DNA of 25,533 bases from CALJIC01 sp039805565 (lineage in GTDB: Bacteria; Chloroflexota; Chloroflexia; Chloroflexales; Roseiflexaceae): contig JBDLTZ010000290.1 of NCBI GenBank assembly GCA_039805565.1, positions 1 through 25,533 of the forward strand, in the 5' to 3' direction. The position numbers were made by a program, and so were the translations under genes. This document shows, in pieces, positions 6,858-17,750 of this stretch (position 1 is its first letter; each line of letters starts with the position of its first letter). The notes under the pieces are model-generated. The model had not been told where the DNA came from. It did no database searches and saw nothing but the letters and a program-made list of their open reading frames with translations.

Positions 6858-6896
6858 GTAGAGCTGGAATGATCCCGTTGCAGTCAGCGCTCGGCC

Positions 6897-9524
6897 TCAT
6901 GGGGGAGTAGCAGTATGTTGCTCCGTAGTGGGGCGCAGCAGTTCAGCAAGCCGCTCCGATAGCTCACGCAGCCGCAGCGGCTTGCTGACGTACGCATCGG
7001 CCCCCGCCCTCAGGCAGCGCTCCCGGTCCCCCTCCATCGCCAGCGCCGTCAGCGCCACGATCGCCACTCCACTGAGCTCGGATCGCGCCCGGATGTCCCG
7101 GATCGCCTCCAGGCCATCCATACGCGTCATCTGGACGTCCATCAGCACCGCCGCCGGCCGGAGCTCCGCCAGCAGCCCCAGCGCCGTCTCAGCGTCCGCC
7201 GCCTGGCGCACCACGTACCCCTGCATCTCAAGGTAGTCGGCCACCAGCATCCGGCTCACGGCGTCATCATCCACCACCAGCACTGGCGCGCCGGTCACTG
7301 CCGGCGAGTCCGATCGCGTCTGCGGTGCGGGCAGCTCCTCCCGGGTGCGGAACCGGTCGGGCTGGCGCCACGGCAGGGTCACCGTGAAGCGGCTGCCCTG
7401 CCCCAGCACGCTCTCCACCGCCACCCCCCCGCCGTGCAGCTCGGTCAGCCGCCGCACCAGCGCCAGCCCCAGCCCGCTCCCCGGGTACTCGCGCGCCAGC
7501 CGGGCGTCCAGCTGGATGAACGGCCGGAATAGCCGCGGCAGATCGGCCTCGGCGATCCCCACCCCAGTGTCCCACACTGCGAACTGCACTATTTCGCGCG
7601 CGGCATCCCAGCTGACACTAAGCCCCACCCGCCCGCCCGCCGGCGTGAACTTCACGGCGTTGGACAGCAGGTTCACCAGGATCTGGAGCAGCCGCCGCTC
7701 GTCGGCCACCAGCCGCGGCGCCGGATCGTCGAGCTCGAGCACCACCTGGATCTGCTTCTTGAGCGCCAGCGTGTGGACGAAGTGCGCGCTACGCTGGCAC
7801 ACGTCTGCCACATCGAGCGGCGCGAGCTCGAGGGTCTCGTTGCCAGACTCGATCTTCGCCACGTCCAGGACATCGTTGATCAGGGCGAGCAGGTGGCGCC
7901 CGCTGGCCTCGATGCGCCCGAGCCAGGTCATCTGCTTCGTCGTCACCGGCCCGCCGGCCCCGACCTGCAGCAGTTCGGTGTTGCCAAGAATGCTGTTCAG
8001 TGGGGTGCGCAGCTCGTGGCTCATTGCGGCCAGGAAGGACGACTTGGCGCGATCCGCGGCCTCGGCCTGCTCCTTGGCGCGCAGCATCTCCTGCTCGGCG
8101 CGCACACGCACCGTGATGTCGCGGCCGACCGATTGCACCTCGACAAGGCGGCCGTGGGCGTCGAAGAAGGCGCGGTCGCTCCAGTGCAGCCACATGGTGC
8201 TGCCATCCACCAGCACGATCGAGTGCTCATGGGTGCGGATCGGATGATCCGGCGTGAGGGACGTCACCTGCGCCTGCACCGCTGTTCGAGCGTCAGGCAG
8301 CATCAGGTCGAGGAAGGAGGTGCCGAGAAGCTCCTCGCGTGTGTGGCCGAAGGTGCGGCAGTAGGCGTCGTTGACGAAGCTCAGCACGTAGTCGGGCGTG
8401 AAGCGGCAGATCAGCTCGGTTTGGTCCTCGACCACCGCCCGGTAGCGCGCCTCACTGACCCGCAGCGCCTCCTCGGCCATCCGCAGGGCCGTGATGTCCG
8501 AGGTGATGCCGACGACACGGGCCGGTATCCCAGCAGCGTCATCGACCACGCGACTGCGGCTGCGGATCCACAGCACCTGGCCATCTGGCCGAATAATGCG
8601 GTACGTCAGCTCGACATTCTTGTCTCGCCGCTCCGGCAGAGTCGCGTTTCTCAGCCGCTCACGGTCCTCCGGGTGTACGAGGGAGGGTAACAGCGTCGGG
8701 TCTGCAAGGAAGGCGTCCGGGGGGTGCCCGAAGAGCCGGTGTGCTCCGGGACTGAGGTAACGCAGCGCCCCGCTCGGTGGGTCGGACACCCAGACCACGT
8801 CGTCGAGTGTGTAGAGGATGCTGGCCAGACGCTCCTGGAGCGCGCTCACCTCCGCGACGGCGGCGCGCTCGTCGGCGATCAGGCGCTGCACGATAAGAGC
8901 GCCGAGCCCCAGGTTGATGAGCAGGCCGCCGGTGAGCGTGCTCAGCACGGTAAACTGCTGGAGTGTGGTCGGGGTGAGCACCGACGGGATGGGCGCGCCA
9001 AGGGCAACACTGACCGCTCGAATCAGGTGGACGATGGCGATAGCGCTGAGCGTCACAGCTGCAAGGCGGCTGCTCAGCTGCTGCGGTGGCGCGTGGCGCA
9101 GCAGAGCCCACGCGGCGTGCAGCAGCGGCGGTGCGATGGCGAGGCTGACCACTATAACCCGCACGGCGATGCGGTCGTCGACCAGCAGAAACCAGAGGAA
9201 CGGCGCCAGAAAGAGCAGAAGCACGATCAGGAGGTTACGCCTGAGGCGAACCTGGCGCACCCCGAGGAAGTGCTGCACACCGGCGTTGATCAGCAGGGCG
9301 CCGAGGATCAGGCTCGTGTTGCCGATGACAATTGCCAGGACCTCGGCTGGGCCTACCTGATCGCGCACCGCTTGGCACAAGTACCCGATGACGATCGCGA
9401 GGTTGGCGAGCGCCCAGCACTGGACGCCGGGGTAGCGCCTGCCCCGGGCCAGAAGGGCTATTACCAGCGTGTACACCGCACCGAAGACAAGCGAGACGAC
9501 GAAAAGGGTACGGATGTCAAGCAT
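6897..9524 (-). CDS. Membrane hybrid histidine kinase (PAS-PAS-HisKA-HATPase-REC)
   Basis: About 875 residues. Roughly the first 240 form a multi-helix membrane region opening with MLDIRTLFVVSLVFGAVYT, an N-terminus also seen in GGDEF and PAS membrane proteins. Then come two PAS/PAC modules (one starting near SILYTLDDVVWVSD, the second near VVEDQTELICRF). HisKA has its phosphorylated His in MSHELRTPLNSILG. The HATPase domain has the N box NLLSNAVKF, DTGVGI and GSGLGLAL. A C-terminal receiver domain has its acceptor Asp in VLMDVQM and its Lys in YVSKPL. The signal is unknown. No output regulator is adjacent, so phosphotransfer to a distant protein is likely. I chose ATG 9524 by the family-like N-terminus; its own ribosome site is poor, and a short upstream frame with a strong site overlaps it. 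Confidence 0.9.
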   Translation of the reverse strand: MLDIRTLFVVSLVFGAVYTLVIALLARGRRYPGVQCWALANLAIVIGYLCQAVRDQVGPAEVLAIVIGNTSLILGALLINAGVQHFLGVRQVRLRRNLLIVLLLFLAPFLWFLLVDDRIAVRVIVVSLAIAPPLLHAAWALLRHAPPQQLSSRLAAVTLSAIAIVHLIRAVSVALGAPIPSVLTPTTLQQFTVLSTLTGGLLINLGLGALIVQRLIADERAAVAEVSALQERLASILYTLDDVVWVSDPPSGALRYLSPGAHRLFGHPPDAFLADPTLLPSLVHPEDRERLRNATLPERRDKNVELTYRIIRPDGQVLWIRSRSRVVDDAAGIPARVVGITSDITALRMAEEALRVSEARYRAVVEDQTELICRFTPDYVLSFVNDAYCRTFGHTREELLGTSFLDLMLPDARTAVQAQVTSLTPDHPIRTHEHSIVLVDGSTMWLHWSDRAFFDAHGRLVEVQSVGRDITVRVRAEQEMLRAKEQAEAADRAKSSFLAAMSHELRTPLNSILGNTELLQVGAGGPVTTKQMTWLGRIEASGRHLLALINDVLDVAKIESGNETLELAPLDVADVCQRSAHFVHTLALKKQIQVVLELDDPAPRLVADERRLLQILVNLLSNAVKFTPAGGRVGLSVSWDAAREIVQFAVWDTGVGIAEADLPRLFRPFIQLDARLAREYPGSGLGLALVRRLTELHGGGVAVESVLGQGSRFTVTLPWRQPDRFRTREELPAPQTRSDSPAVTGAPVLVVDDDAVSRMLVADYLEMQGYVVRQAADAETALGLLAELRPAAVLMDVQMTRMDGLEAIRDIRARSELSGVAIVALTALAMEGDRERCLRAGADAYVSKPLRLRELSERLAELLRPTTEQHTATPP

Positions 9525-9585
9525 TGTTAGCACATCTGTTCTTGTGCCGACAGACACAAACAGCGAGCGCAGATCTGAAGAGCAT
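9517..9585 (-). CDS. 22-codon upstream reading frame overlapping the hybrid kinase start
   Basis: ATG 9585 is preceded by GGGGAGGA at seven bases, the best ribosome site in this region. The frame encodes MLFRSALAVCVCRHKNRCA plus three residues and stops with TGA at 9519-9517. That stop lies inside the start region of the kinase gene, whose ATG is at 9524. This arrangement suggests translational coupling: ribosomes ending the leader would restart at the kinase ATG, which lacks a good site. The peptide has no recognisable family, and three cysteines in 22 residues is notable. It could also be chance. Confidence 0.4.
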   Translation of the reverse strand: MLFRSALAVCVCRHKNRCANNA

Positions 9586-9774
9586 GGCGGTGTCCTCCCC
9601 GCCGTTGCGGGCTCTGTGATATCGGGCAGCCCGCATGCCGCAGGCACTGTGCAGATGAAAAAGCCTTCTGTTGAGCATAATCTGTCATTGAGCGCGTGTG
9701 CGTAGCATTTCCAGTCACTATTCTATATATACGTGTGCAACACGCATAACACCTTCGGTGCAGCGCACTGGCCT

Positions 9775-9971
9775 GTACAGGTTCTGGTAGGCGTCCGCGG
9801 GCCGCTCGGGACGAGGTTCAGCACCACCAGGCTGTACACGCCGCCGGCGACGAACTGCTCCAGCTACCAGCGCAGCCGGGCGCGATCGAGCCTTTCGCCG
9901 CTCCACCACGAGATCGGGGCCGGCGAGAACTCCCGTGGCGGCCGGGCGAAGCTATCAGCCAGATCACGCAT
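9775..9971 (-). pseudogene. Truncated glycoside-hydrolase remnant with in-frame TAG
   Basis: From ATG 9971 the reading is MRDLADSFARPPREFSPAPI then SWWSGERLDRARLRW, a TAG stop at 9866-9864, and then LEQFVAGGVYSLVVLNLVPSGP in the same frame. This is the characteristic N-terminus of large GH106-like or rhamnosidase-like glycosidases ('REFSPxPxWWW ... LRWQLEQFxxGGVYxLVxxN'). The TAG sits exactly where a Gln (CAG) is expected, so a single C-to-T change explains it. After the SGP the similarity ends and the rest of the gene is gone. The ATG lies two bases after the stop of the isomerase-like gene, so the intact ancestor was its operon partner. It belongs with the neighbouring GH78 gene in a plant-polysaccharide or rhamnoside locus. 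Confidence 0.65.
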
Positions 9972-9973
9972 CG

Positions 9974-11419
9974 TCACACCGCCGCGCACTCAAGGCCCAG
10001 CAGCCGCGCGACGCGCTCGACCGCCCCGCGCACGTGACCCACCCCCAGCGCGACGTGGTGCGTCGGGCCGTGGGCGCACCAGGCGTCCATGAACTCGGCC
10101 GGGGGCAGCCCGAAGCGCAGGCGCGAGTTGGTGTTGCCGATCCGCATCGTCGGGCCGGGGAGCGACTCGCCCTCGGCCACCAGCAGCTTCAGCCGCCCCT
10201 CGGCCGTCTGGGTCGTACCCAGGATCGTGACCGGGCCGGTCTTGACCTGAAACTCCACCGAGAGGCCGTAGCCGCGCTTGCCGTGGTACAGCCCGAGGCC
10301 GCGCAGCTTCGGCCGGCGATCCGAGATCGCGATGTGCCCGGGGCCGTCGTGTCCCATCAGCAGGAAGTGGTCGACGAAGTCCATCGCGTAGAACTCGGTG
10401 TAGGAGCCGCCCACCTCGAGCCGGTCCAGCATCAGCATGGAGAGGCAGGTCTTGAGGTCCCCCTCGCCGCTGCACGGCACGCCGCGGGCGGTGAGCAGCG
10501 AGTTGCCGACAATCAGGCCGGCGCCGATCTGCTCGTACAGGTTGCCGCCGAGCCCGCGGTAGTAGTAGGTGAGCCCGTCCAGCCGGAAGTCCTCCACCAG
10601 CCGGTCGAGCCCGCAGGCGACCCGCGCCGACCACGCCAGCGCCTCGGGCGTCACCGGCTGCGAGATGCGGTCGCTGCCCGGCTCGGCAACCTCGAACACC
10701 TCCAGGATGGCGCGCGTCTTGGCCGTCACCTCGTCCTCGGTCGCCGCCTCGACGCGCGCCGCCAGGTCGTCCATCTCCAGGACCTCGACGTGCGCGCCGA
10801 CCTGGGCGTGGACCATGGTGAAGTCGGAGTACATGTCGAGCATGCCGGGGTAGGTGTGGCCGAGGAACCCGACGCGGCTGTGGGCCAGGGCGCGCGCGAC
10901 GCCCGCAGCGCGCACCCAGTCGGCGATGATGCCCCAGGCGCGCGGGTCGTCGAACAGCTGCCCGGAGACGACCTGGAACGGGATGCGGCTGCGGGCGAAC
11001 GCGTTGGCGATCTCAGGGACGCAGCAGGCGCAGCAGTTGGCGAGCCACTCGGCGGTGTCCACCTGCTCGTAGTCGAGCTGCGCGGTGGGCTGGAGGTTGA
11101 GCACCAGCACCGGGCGGCGGGCGCGTTGAACGGTGGGAAGCACCTGGGACGAGGTGGCGTACGTCGCCACGTAGCAGACCAGCAGGTCGACCTGCTCGCG
11201 GGCGAACATGTCGCCGGCGTCTGCGGCGGCGAAGGGGGTGTCGACCAGGCCGGCCGAGACGACCTCGGCGCCGATGGCGCCGAGGTGCTCCTCGACGACG
11301 CGCTGGTAGCCCTCCAGGCGCTCCTTGAGCCCCTCGAACTGCGGCCAGTAGGCGGCCAGGCCGATGCCGAACACACCGATGCGCGCGGCGGGTGCGTGAC
11401 GCTGAGGCTGGTTGCTCAT
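9974..11419 (-). CDS. L-fucose/L-arabinose isomerase family protein
   Basis: A 481-residue protein with the fold of the L-arabinose/L-fucose isomerase superfamily: an N-terminal Rossmann-like half (ARIGVFGIGLAAYWPQFEGL at 12-31, then DLLVCYVATYATSSQVLP) and a C-terminal half holding the metal site. Candidate Mn2+ ligands are Glu319 in PCSGEGD and His357/His362 in MGHDGPGH. These enzymes interconvert aldoses and ketoses in the cytoplasm. The exact sugar cannot be assigned, but divergence from a GH78 rhamnosidase and a lost glycosidase partner point to a plant-derived deoxy- or pentose sugar. I chose ATG 11419, giving the normal family length; GAGGAG lies about 14 bases upstream, rather far. 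An upstream in-frame start at 11488 adds 23 non-conserved residues. Confidence 0.82.
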   Translation of the reverse strand: MSNQPQRHAPAARIGVFGIGLAAYWPQFEGLKERLEGYQRVVEEHLGAIGAEVVSAGLVDTPFAAADAGDMFAREQVDLLVCYVATYATSSQVLPTVQRARRPVLVLNLQPTAQLDYEQVDTAEWLANCCACCVPEIANAFARSRIPFQVVSGQLFDDPRAWGIIADWVRAAGVARALAHSRVGFLGHTYPGMLDMYSDFTMVHAQVGAHVEVLEMDDLAARVEAATEDEVTAKTRAILEVFEVAEPGSDRISQPVTPEALAWSARVACGLDRLVEDFRLDGLTYYYRGLGGNLYEQIGAGLIVGNSLLTARGVPCSGEGDLKTCLSMLMLDRLEVGGSYTEFYAMDFVDHFLLMGHDGPGHIAISDRRPKLRGLGLYHGKRGYGLSVEFQVKTGPVTILGTTQTAEGRLKLLVAEGESLPGPTMRIGNTNSRLRFGLPPAEFMDAWCAHGPTHHVALGVGHVRGAVERVARLLGLECAAV

Positions 11420-11495
11420 AGGTTTTGTGCGGTCTCCTCGTTGAGATGTCGACGTGAGCATGGGAAACCATACCGCCGGCCCGGCCATGTGTCAA

Positions 11496-11522
11496 CCGCC
11501 GCGCGAGCCGCTCGCGCGGCGG
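11496..11522. repeat. 12-bp perfect inverted repeat between divergent sugar genes
   Basis: CCGCCGCGCGAG (11496-11507) and CTCGCGCGGCGG (11511-11522) are exact complements with a 3-base loop. They lie in the 288-bp stretch between the divergent isomerase and rhamnosidase genes. The position suits a shared operator or an mRNA leader hairpin; it has no T-run. I found no convincing -35/-10 pair here, and the rest of the gap is low-complexity Pro/Arg-like GC sequence without a gene. Confidence 0.4.
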
Positions 11523-11707
11523 CGTGAACGGGGGTGACATCTGATAGAATGTCTAGCCGCAGGCCGTCCAGCATAGCCAAGACTCCTCCGCCGCCGGTGG
11601 CACGCCGCGCATGCTTACCCCCGCCGAGCAGACCCGGGCCATTGGCACCGCCACCACCGCCACCCACCGGCTGTAGGCTCAGAAGCCACTCTCTTGGAGA
11701 AAGAACC

Positions 11708-14107
11708 ATGCGTCAGCTCATCGCGCACGACCCCTTCCGGCATCTCCCGGTCAACCAGCGCTGGTACAGCCGCGGGCTCTGGCCATGCTCCTGGGTCGGT
11801 GCCGCAGGCCCGCTTCTCCCCCCGTTCGTCACGGCCTACCGCCGCCGCTTCGCCCTCGAGAGCGGCGCCGCCGTCCGCGTGCACGTCAGCGCCGACGAGC
11901 GCTACGAGCTGTTCCTGGACGGCGAGCGCGTCGGCCGCGGGCCCGAGCGCGGCGAGCCACGCCACTGGCGCTTCGACACTTACGATCTCCCGCTCGCGGC
12001 GGGCGACCACGTGCTCGTTGCGCGGGTCTGGTCGCTTGGCGAGCACGCCCCCGGCGCGCAGATGACGGTGGCGCCCGGGTTCCTGCTGGCCCCGCAGGAC
12101 GAGGCGCTCGTCCCGCTGCTGGGCACCGGGCACGCACCGTGGGAGGTCAAGCAGCTCGACGGCTACGGCTTCGAGCCGATCGTCTGGCCGGGCGACTACG
12201 TGTACTTCGCGGTCGGCGCGCAGTTCACGCTCGACGGAGCGCGCTTCCCCTGGGGCTTCGAGCACGGCGCGGGCGAGGGCTGGGAGCCCGCCCGCACCAC
12301 CGCCCCGGCCACGAGCACGGCCCGGCCCGAGTACACGCCCGTGCGCCTGCTCACCCCCGCACAGCTCCCAGCCATGCTCGACCAGCCGGTCCAGGGCCTG
12401 CGCGTACGCTTCGCCGGCCCGGTCACGAGCGGCCCGATCCGCGCGGCAGAGGGCGCCCCCGACGAGCAGGCCGGCTGGCAGGCGCTGCTCGACCGCGGCG
12501 CGCCGCTGGTGGTCCCGGCCGGCGCTGCGCGGCGCGTGCTGCTCGACCTCGGCGTGTACACCTGCGCCTACCCCGAGCTCGTGGTCTCGGGCGGGGCGGG
12601 GGGCGAGCTTGGGCTGCGCTGGGCCGAGTCGCTCTACGACGCCCCCGAGGGCCACGCCAAGGGCCAGCGCGACGCGGTGGAGGGGAAGTTCTTCCGCGGC
12701 ATCGGCGACACCTGGCGGCCGGACGGCGGGGCGCGCCGCCGCTTCGACACGCTCTGGTGGCACTGCGGCCGCTTCCTCGAGCTGACCGTCCGCACCGGCG
12801 CCGAGCCGCTGACGGTGGAGGGCATCACGCTCCACGAGACCCGCTACCCGCTGGAGGCCGATGTGCGGCTCGCCGCCAGCGACGACCGGCTGGCCGGCGT
12901 GGCCCGCGTGGCCGTCCGCTCACTGCAGATGTGCGCCCACGAGACCTACATGGACTGCCCGTACTGGGAGCAGCTTATGTACGTGGGCGACACCCGGCTG
13001 CAGGCGCTGGTCACCTACGTACTGACCAGCGACGACCGGCTGCCGCGCGCGGCGCTGCGCCACTTCGACGACTCGCGGCTGCCCTCGGGGCTGACGCAGT
13101 CGCGCTACCCGAGCCGCGTCACCCAGGTGATCACGCCCTTCGCGCTCTGGTGGGTAGGCATGGTACACGACTACGCGCTGTGGCGCGACGACGCGGCGCT
13201 CGTGCGCGACCTGCTGCCGGGGGTCCGCGCCGTGATCGACGGCTTCAGCCGCTTCCTGAACTCCGATGGGCTCATCGAGGCGCCGGCGGGCTGGAACTTC
13301 ATGGACTGGGCGCCGGAGTGGCACGCGGGCGTGCCGCCGGAGGGGGAGCTCGGGGTGAGCGGGCCGATCGGCTGGCTGTATGTCTACGCGCTGGAGCGCG
13401 CAGCGCAGCTCGAGGAGTGGCACGGCGAGCCGGAACTGGCGGCTCGGGCACGCCGCCTGGCCGCCAACCTGGCCGAGCGCCTGGATGCCGCCCTGTGGGA
13501 TGAGGGGCGCGGCCTGCTGGCCGACGACCTGGCGCGCGCGCACTTCTCCGAGCACACCCAGTGCCTGGCGCTGCTCAGCGGCCACCTGCGCCCGGGGCGC
13601 CGGCCGGCCATCGAGCAGGGCCTGCTGGGCGACCCCTCGCTGACCCGCACGACGATCTACTTCTCGCACTACCTGCTCGAGACCTACGCGCAGCTCGGGC
13701 GGATCGACGCGCTCTGGGAGCGGCTGTCGCTGTGGTTCGAGCTGCCGCACCAGGGCTTCACGACCACGCCGGAGATGCCCGAGCCGACGCGCTCGGACTG
13801 CCACGCCTGGGGGGCGCACCCGCTGTACCACATCTTCGCGACGCTGCTGGGCGTGCAGCCCGCGGCGCCCGGCTTCCGCAGCGTACGCATCGCGCCGCAG
13901 CTCGGGCCGCTCACGGCGCTGCGCGGCGAGATACCGCACCCGGCCGGCGCTGTCGTGGCGGACCTGGCGGTGGACGGCGGGCGGCTGTCGGGGACCGTCG
14001 CGCTCCCGGAGGGCGTCGCCGGCGAGCTAGCCTGGCGTGGGGCGCGCCAGCCGCTCGCTCCGGGCGCCCAGACCGTTGTGCTGGAGGTGGCCGGCTCCGA
14101 CGCGTAG
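11708..14107 (+). CDS. GH78-type alpha-L-rhamnosidase
   Basis: A 799-residue protein without a clear signal peptide, so probably intracellular. The N-terminal beta domains include the carbohydrate-binding-like stretch VSADERYELFLDGERVGRGP. A six-hairpin (alpha/alpha)6 catalytic domain follows: ETYMDCPYWEQLMYVGDTR near 412-430 holds the acidic residues of the GH78 signature (Asp416, Glu421, Asp428). Then come FMDWAPEW and DCHAWGAHPLYH, and a C-terminal beta domain (FRSVRIAPQLGPL). The family releases terminal alpha-L-rhamnose from oligosaccharides or glycosides. The usual DCPxRxER motif is varied to DCPYWEQ, so another substrate is possible. I chose ATG 11708 because TTGGAGAAAG lies just upstream. 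It is divergent from the sugar isomerase gene. Confidence 0.88.
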   Translation: MRQLIAHDPFRHLPVNQRWYSRGLWPCSWVGAAGPLLPPFVTAYRRRFALESGAAVRVHVSADERYELFLDGERVGRGPERGEPRHWRFDTYDLPLAAGDHVLVARVWSLGEHAPGAQMTVAPGFLLAPQDEALVPLLGTGHAPWEVKQLDGYGFEPIVWPGDYVYFAVGAQFTLDGARFPWGFEHGAGEGWEPARTTAPATSTARPEYTPVRLLTPAQLPAMLDQPVQGLRVRFAGPVTSGPIRAAEGAPDEQAGWQALLDRGAPLVVPAGAARRVLLDLGVYTCAYPELVVSGGAGGELGLRWAESLYDAPEGHAKGQRDAVEGKFFRGIGDTWRPDGGARRRFDTLWWHCGRFLELTVRTGAEPLTVEGITLHETRYPLEADVRLAASDDRLAGVARVAVRSLQMCAHETYMDCPYWEQLMYVGDTRLQALVTYVLTSDDRLPRAALRHFDDSRLPSGLTQSRYPSRVTQVITPFALWWVGMVHDYALWRDDAALVRDLLPGVRAVIDGFSRFLNSDGLIEAPAGWNFMDWAPEWHAGVPPEGELGVSGPIGWLYVYALERAAQLEEWHGEPELAARARRLAANLAERLDAALWDEGRGLLADDLARAHFSEHTQCLALLSGHLRPGRRPAIEQGLLGDPSLTRTTIYFSHYLLETYAQLGRIDALWERLSLWFELPHQGFTTTPEMPEPTRSDCHAWGAHPLYHIFATLLGVQPAAPGFRSVRIAPQLGPLTALRGEIPHPAGAVVADLAVDGGRLSGTVALPEGVAGELAWRGARQPLAPGAQTVVLEVAGSDA

Positions 14108-14219
14108 ACAATCGCGTGCTCGCGCGCGAGCGCTGGATCTGCACGCCGGTGCGCGAGCGAGGTCCCCACTAGCGTTCACACGCTCACCGCCCGCCGAGCC
14201 AGCGCACCCGGCGCAGCCC

Positions 14220-14395
14220 GCGATCCTGATCGTGGATGACATGCGCTACCGCATCCAGCTGCGGCGCCTGGTTGCCAAGAGCGCGGCGATGTACTCGTCC
14301 TCGAGGCCGAGAACATCGCCGCCGCCCTACGCCTGGCCGCGAGCACCCACCCCCGGCTCGCCTTCGTCGACGTGGTGCTCGGGACCGAGAGCTGA
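14220..14395 (+). pseudogene. Frameshifted response-regulator receiver domain remnant
   Basis: AILIVDDMRYRIQLRRLVAK reads in one frame from 14220. After a frameshift around 14285 the sequence continues as DVLVLEAENIAAALRLAAST, HPRLAFVDVVLG and a TGA at 14393. Together they form the first half of a receiver domain: acidic pair DD after strand 1, and the phospho-acceptor Asp in LAFVDVVLG. The rest of the domain and any output domain are missing. It lies in the 401-bp gap between the rhamnosidase and UvrA-like genes. The remainder of that gap holds only a GC palindrome (14118-14131) and the short leader of the UvrA-like gene. Confidence 0.65.
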
Positions 14396-14428
14396 ACCCA
14401 CGTCCAATCCCAGGTGTCGCTGTTGGAT

Positions 14429-14434
14429 TATAAT
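14429..14434 (+). promoter_or_regulatory. Possible -10 box of the UvrA-like gene
   Basis: A perfect TATAAT in GC-rich DNA, 75 bases before ATG 14509. The hexamer 17 bases upstream (AATCCC) is a poor -35, so this is only a candidate. Confidence 0.3.
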
Positions 14435-14508
14435 CTGTGCCTGCACCCCGCAGACGAGCCTGACAACACGACCTCACACCGTCGATAGTCGATGATAGGA
14501 ACACACTC

Positions 14509-16887
<2,379 letters not shown>

Positions 16888-17042
16888 ACGACACCCTCCG
16901 GCTGCGCGGGGTGATCGGCTTCGGCGACTTCCAGGGCAGCGCGCCGATCGTCGACCTTGCGAACCTACAGATGAACGACCCGGATGTGGTGGTGCGGGCG
17001 GCTCGCGAAACGCTGGCGCGAGGGCGCGCTGAAACGTGCTGA
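16888..17042 (+). other. Open fragment resembling a HEAT-repeat C-terminus
   Basis: Directly after the UvrA-like stop the same frame stays open for 50 codons: LRGVIGFGDFQGSAPIVDLA then NLQMNDPDVVVRAARETLAR and a TGA at 17040. 'NDPDVVVRAARETLA' has the look of a HEAT repeat ('DPDxxVRxAAxxAL'). There is no good start codon or ribosome site, so this is probably the tail of a lost gene rather than an expressed one. Base 17043 onward is the leader of the ferredoxin gene. Confidence 0.3.
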
Positions 17043-17099
17043 GGAGAGGGGCGACGAGCCCACGCGCGGCCCCGCCCTACGAAACGAGGACTGATCATT

Positions 17100-17750
17100 G
17101 TGAGCACACCCGACGACATCCCCCTCATGTCCGCCGCGCCGAAGACGGTCAAGGTCCACGCCCGCGGCGAAGACTTCCGCATCGTGCAGGTCCACGGCAC
17201 CCTGCTCGTATGCTCCAAGGCCCACGGCAACTGCTGCTGCGGCTGGACCGAGAAGGGCCGTGCGCCGGTCAACCAGGCGCTCTACGAGCAGGAGTGGGAG
17301 CAACGGCGCATCCGCAACAAGGTCCACCTGAGCTTCACCGGCTGCCTCGGCCCCTGCGCCGTGGGTAACAGCGCCCTGCTCCAGCTCTTCGGCCAGTCGA
17401 TCTGGTTCAAAGATCTGAACGACGACCGCTTCATCCCGCAGATCTTCGGCTACATCGAAGCGATGCTGCGCGCGGGGCAGGTGCTCCTGCCGGAGGGCGA
17501 GCTCGCCGAGCACGTGTACGCGCGCTACCTACCCGCGCCGCAGGGAGCCGGTGAGTTGCTGATCGCGGGGGCCGAGGAGGACGACGGCGCGGGGCTTGAG
17601 CGGCTCGACCCGGTCTGCCTGATGGATGTGGACCCCGCTACCGCGCGCTGGAAGTCCGAGTACGGCGGCCGCACCTACTTCTTCTGCGCCCCCGGGTGCA
17701 AGAAATCCTTCGACCGCGACCCAGCGGCGTACGTCGCCGAGGTCCCGTGA
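17100..17750 (+). CDS. [2Fe-2S] ferredoxin domain fused to a YHS metal-binding domain
   Basis: A 216-residue soluble protein. Residues 15-130 form a thioredoxin-like [2Fe-2S] ferredoxin: Cys38 in LLVCSKAHGNCCCGW, the triplet Cys45-47, then Cys82 and Cys86 in GCLGPC (C-x3-C), like the small ferredoxins of cobalamin loci. A linker leads to a YHS domain (about 168-213): DPVCLMDVD ... YGGRTYFFCAPGCKKSF, the Cys pattern found in copper and mercury proteins. The fusion suggests electron delivery to, or redox sensing of, a bound metal; that is inference. GTG 17100 has GAGGA nine bases upstream. Its stop overlaps the GTG of the response regulator (GTGA at 17747-17750), so it is the first gene of a three-gene operon with the two-component system. 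Confidence 0.82.
   Translation: MSTPDDIPLMSAAPKTVKVHARGEDFRIVQVHGTLLVCSKAHGNCCCGWTEKGRAPVNQALYEQEWEQRRIRNKVHLSFTGCLGPCAVGNSALLQLFGQSIWFKDLNDDRFIPQIFGYIEAMLRAGQVLLPEGELAEHVYARYLPAPQGAGELLIAGAEEDDGAGLERLDPVCLMDVDPATARWKSEYGGRTYFFCAPGCKKSFDRDPAAYVAEVP

Noticed and set aside
9718..9909. 63-codon minus-strand open frame overlapping the glycosidase remnant
   Set aside because: It is out of frame with the family-like reading and is Arg-rich shadow sequence.
11785..13503. Long Arg-rich open frame inside the rhamnosidase gene
   Set aside because: An alternative frame of a GC-rich gene, with no known domain and no ribosome site.
14118..14131. GCTCGCGCGCGAGC palindrome after the rhamnosidase as a terminator
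   Set aside because: It is self-complementary with no loop, lacks a T-run, and alternating CG runs are common in this DNA.
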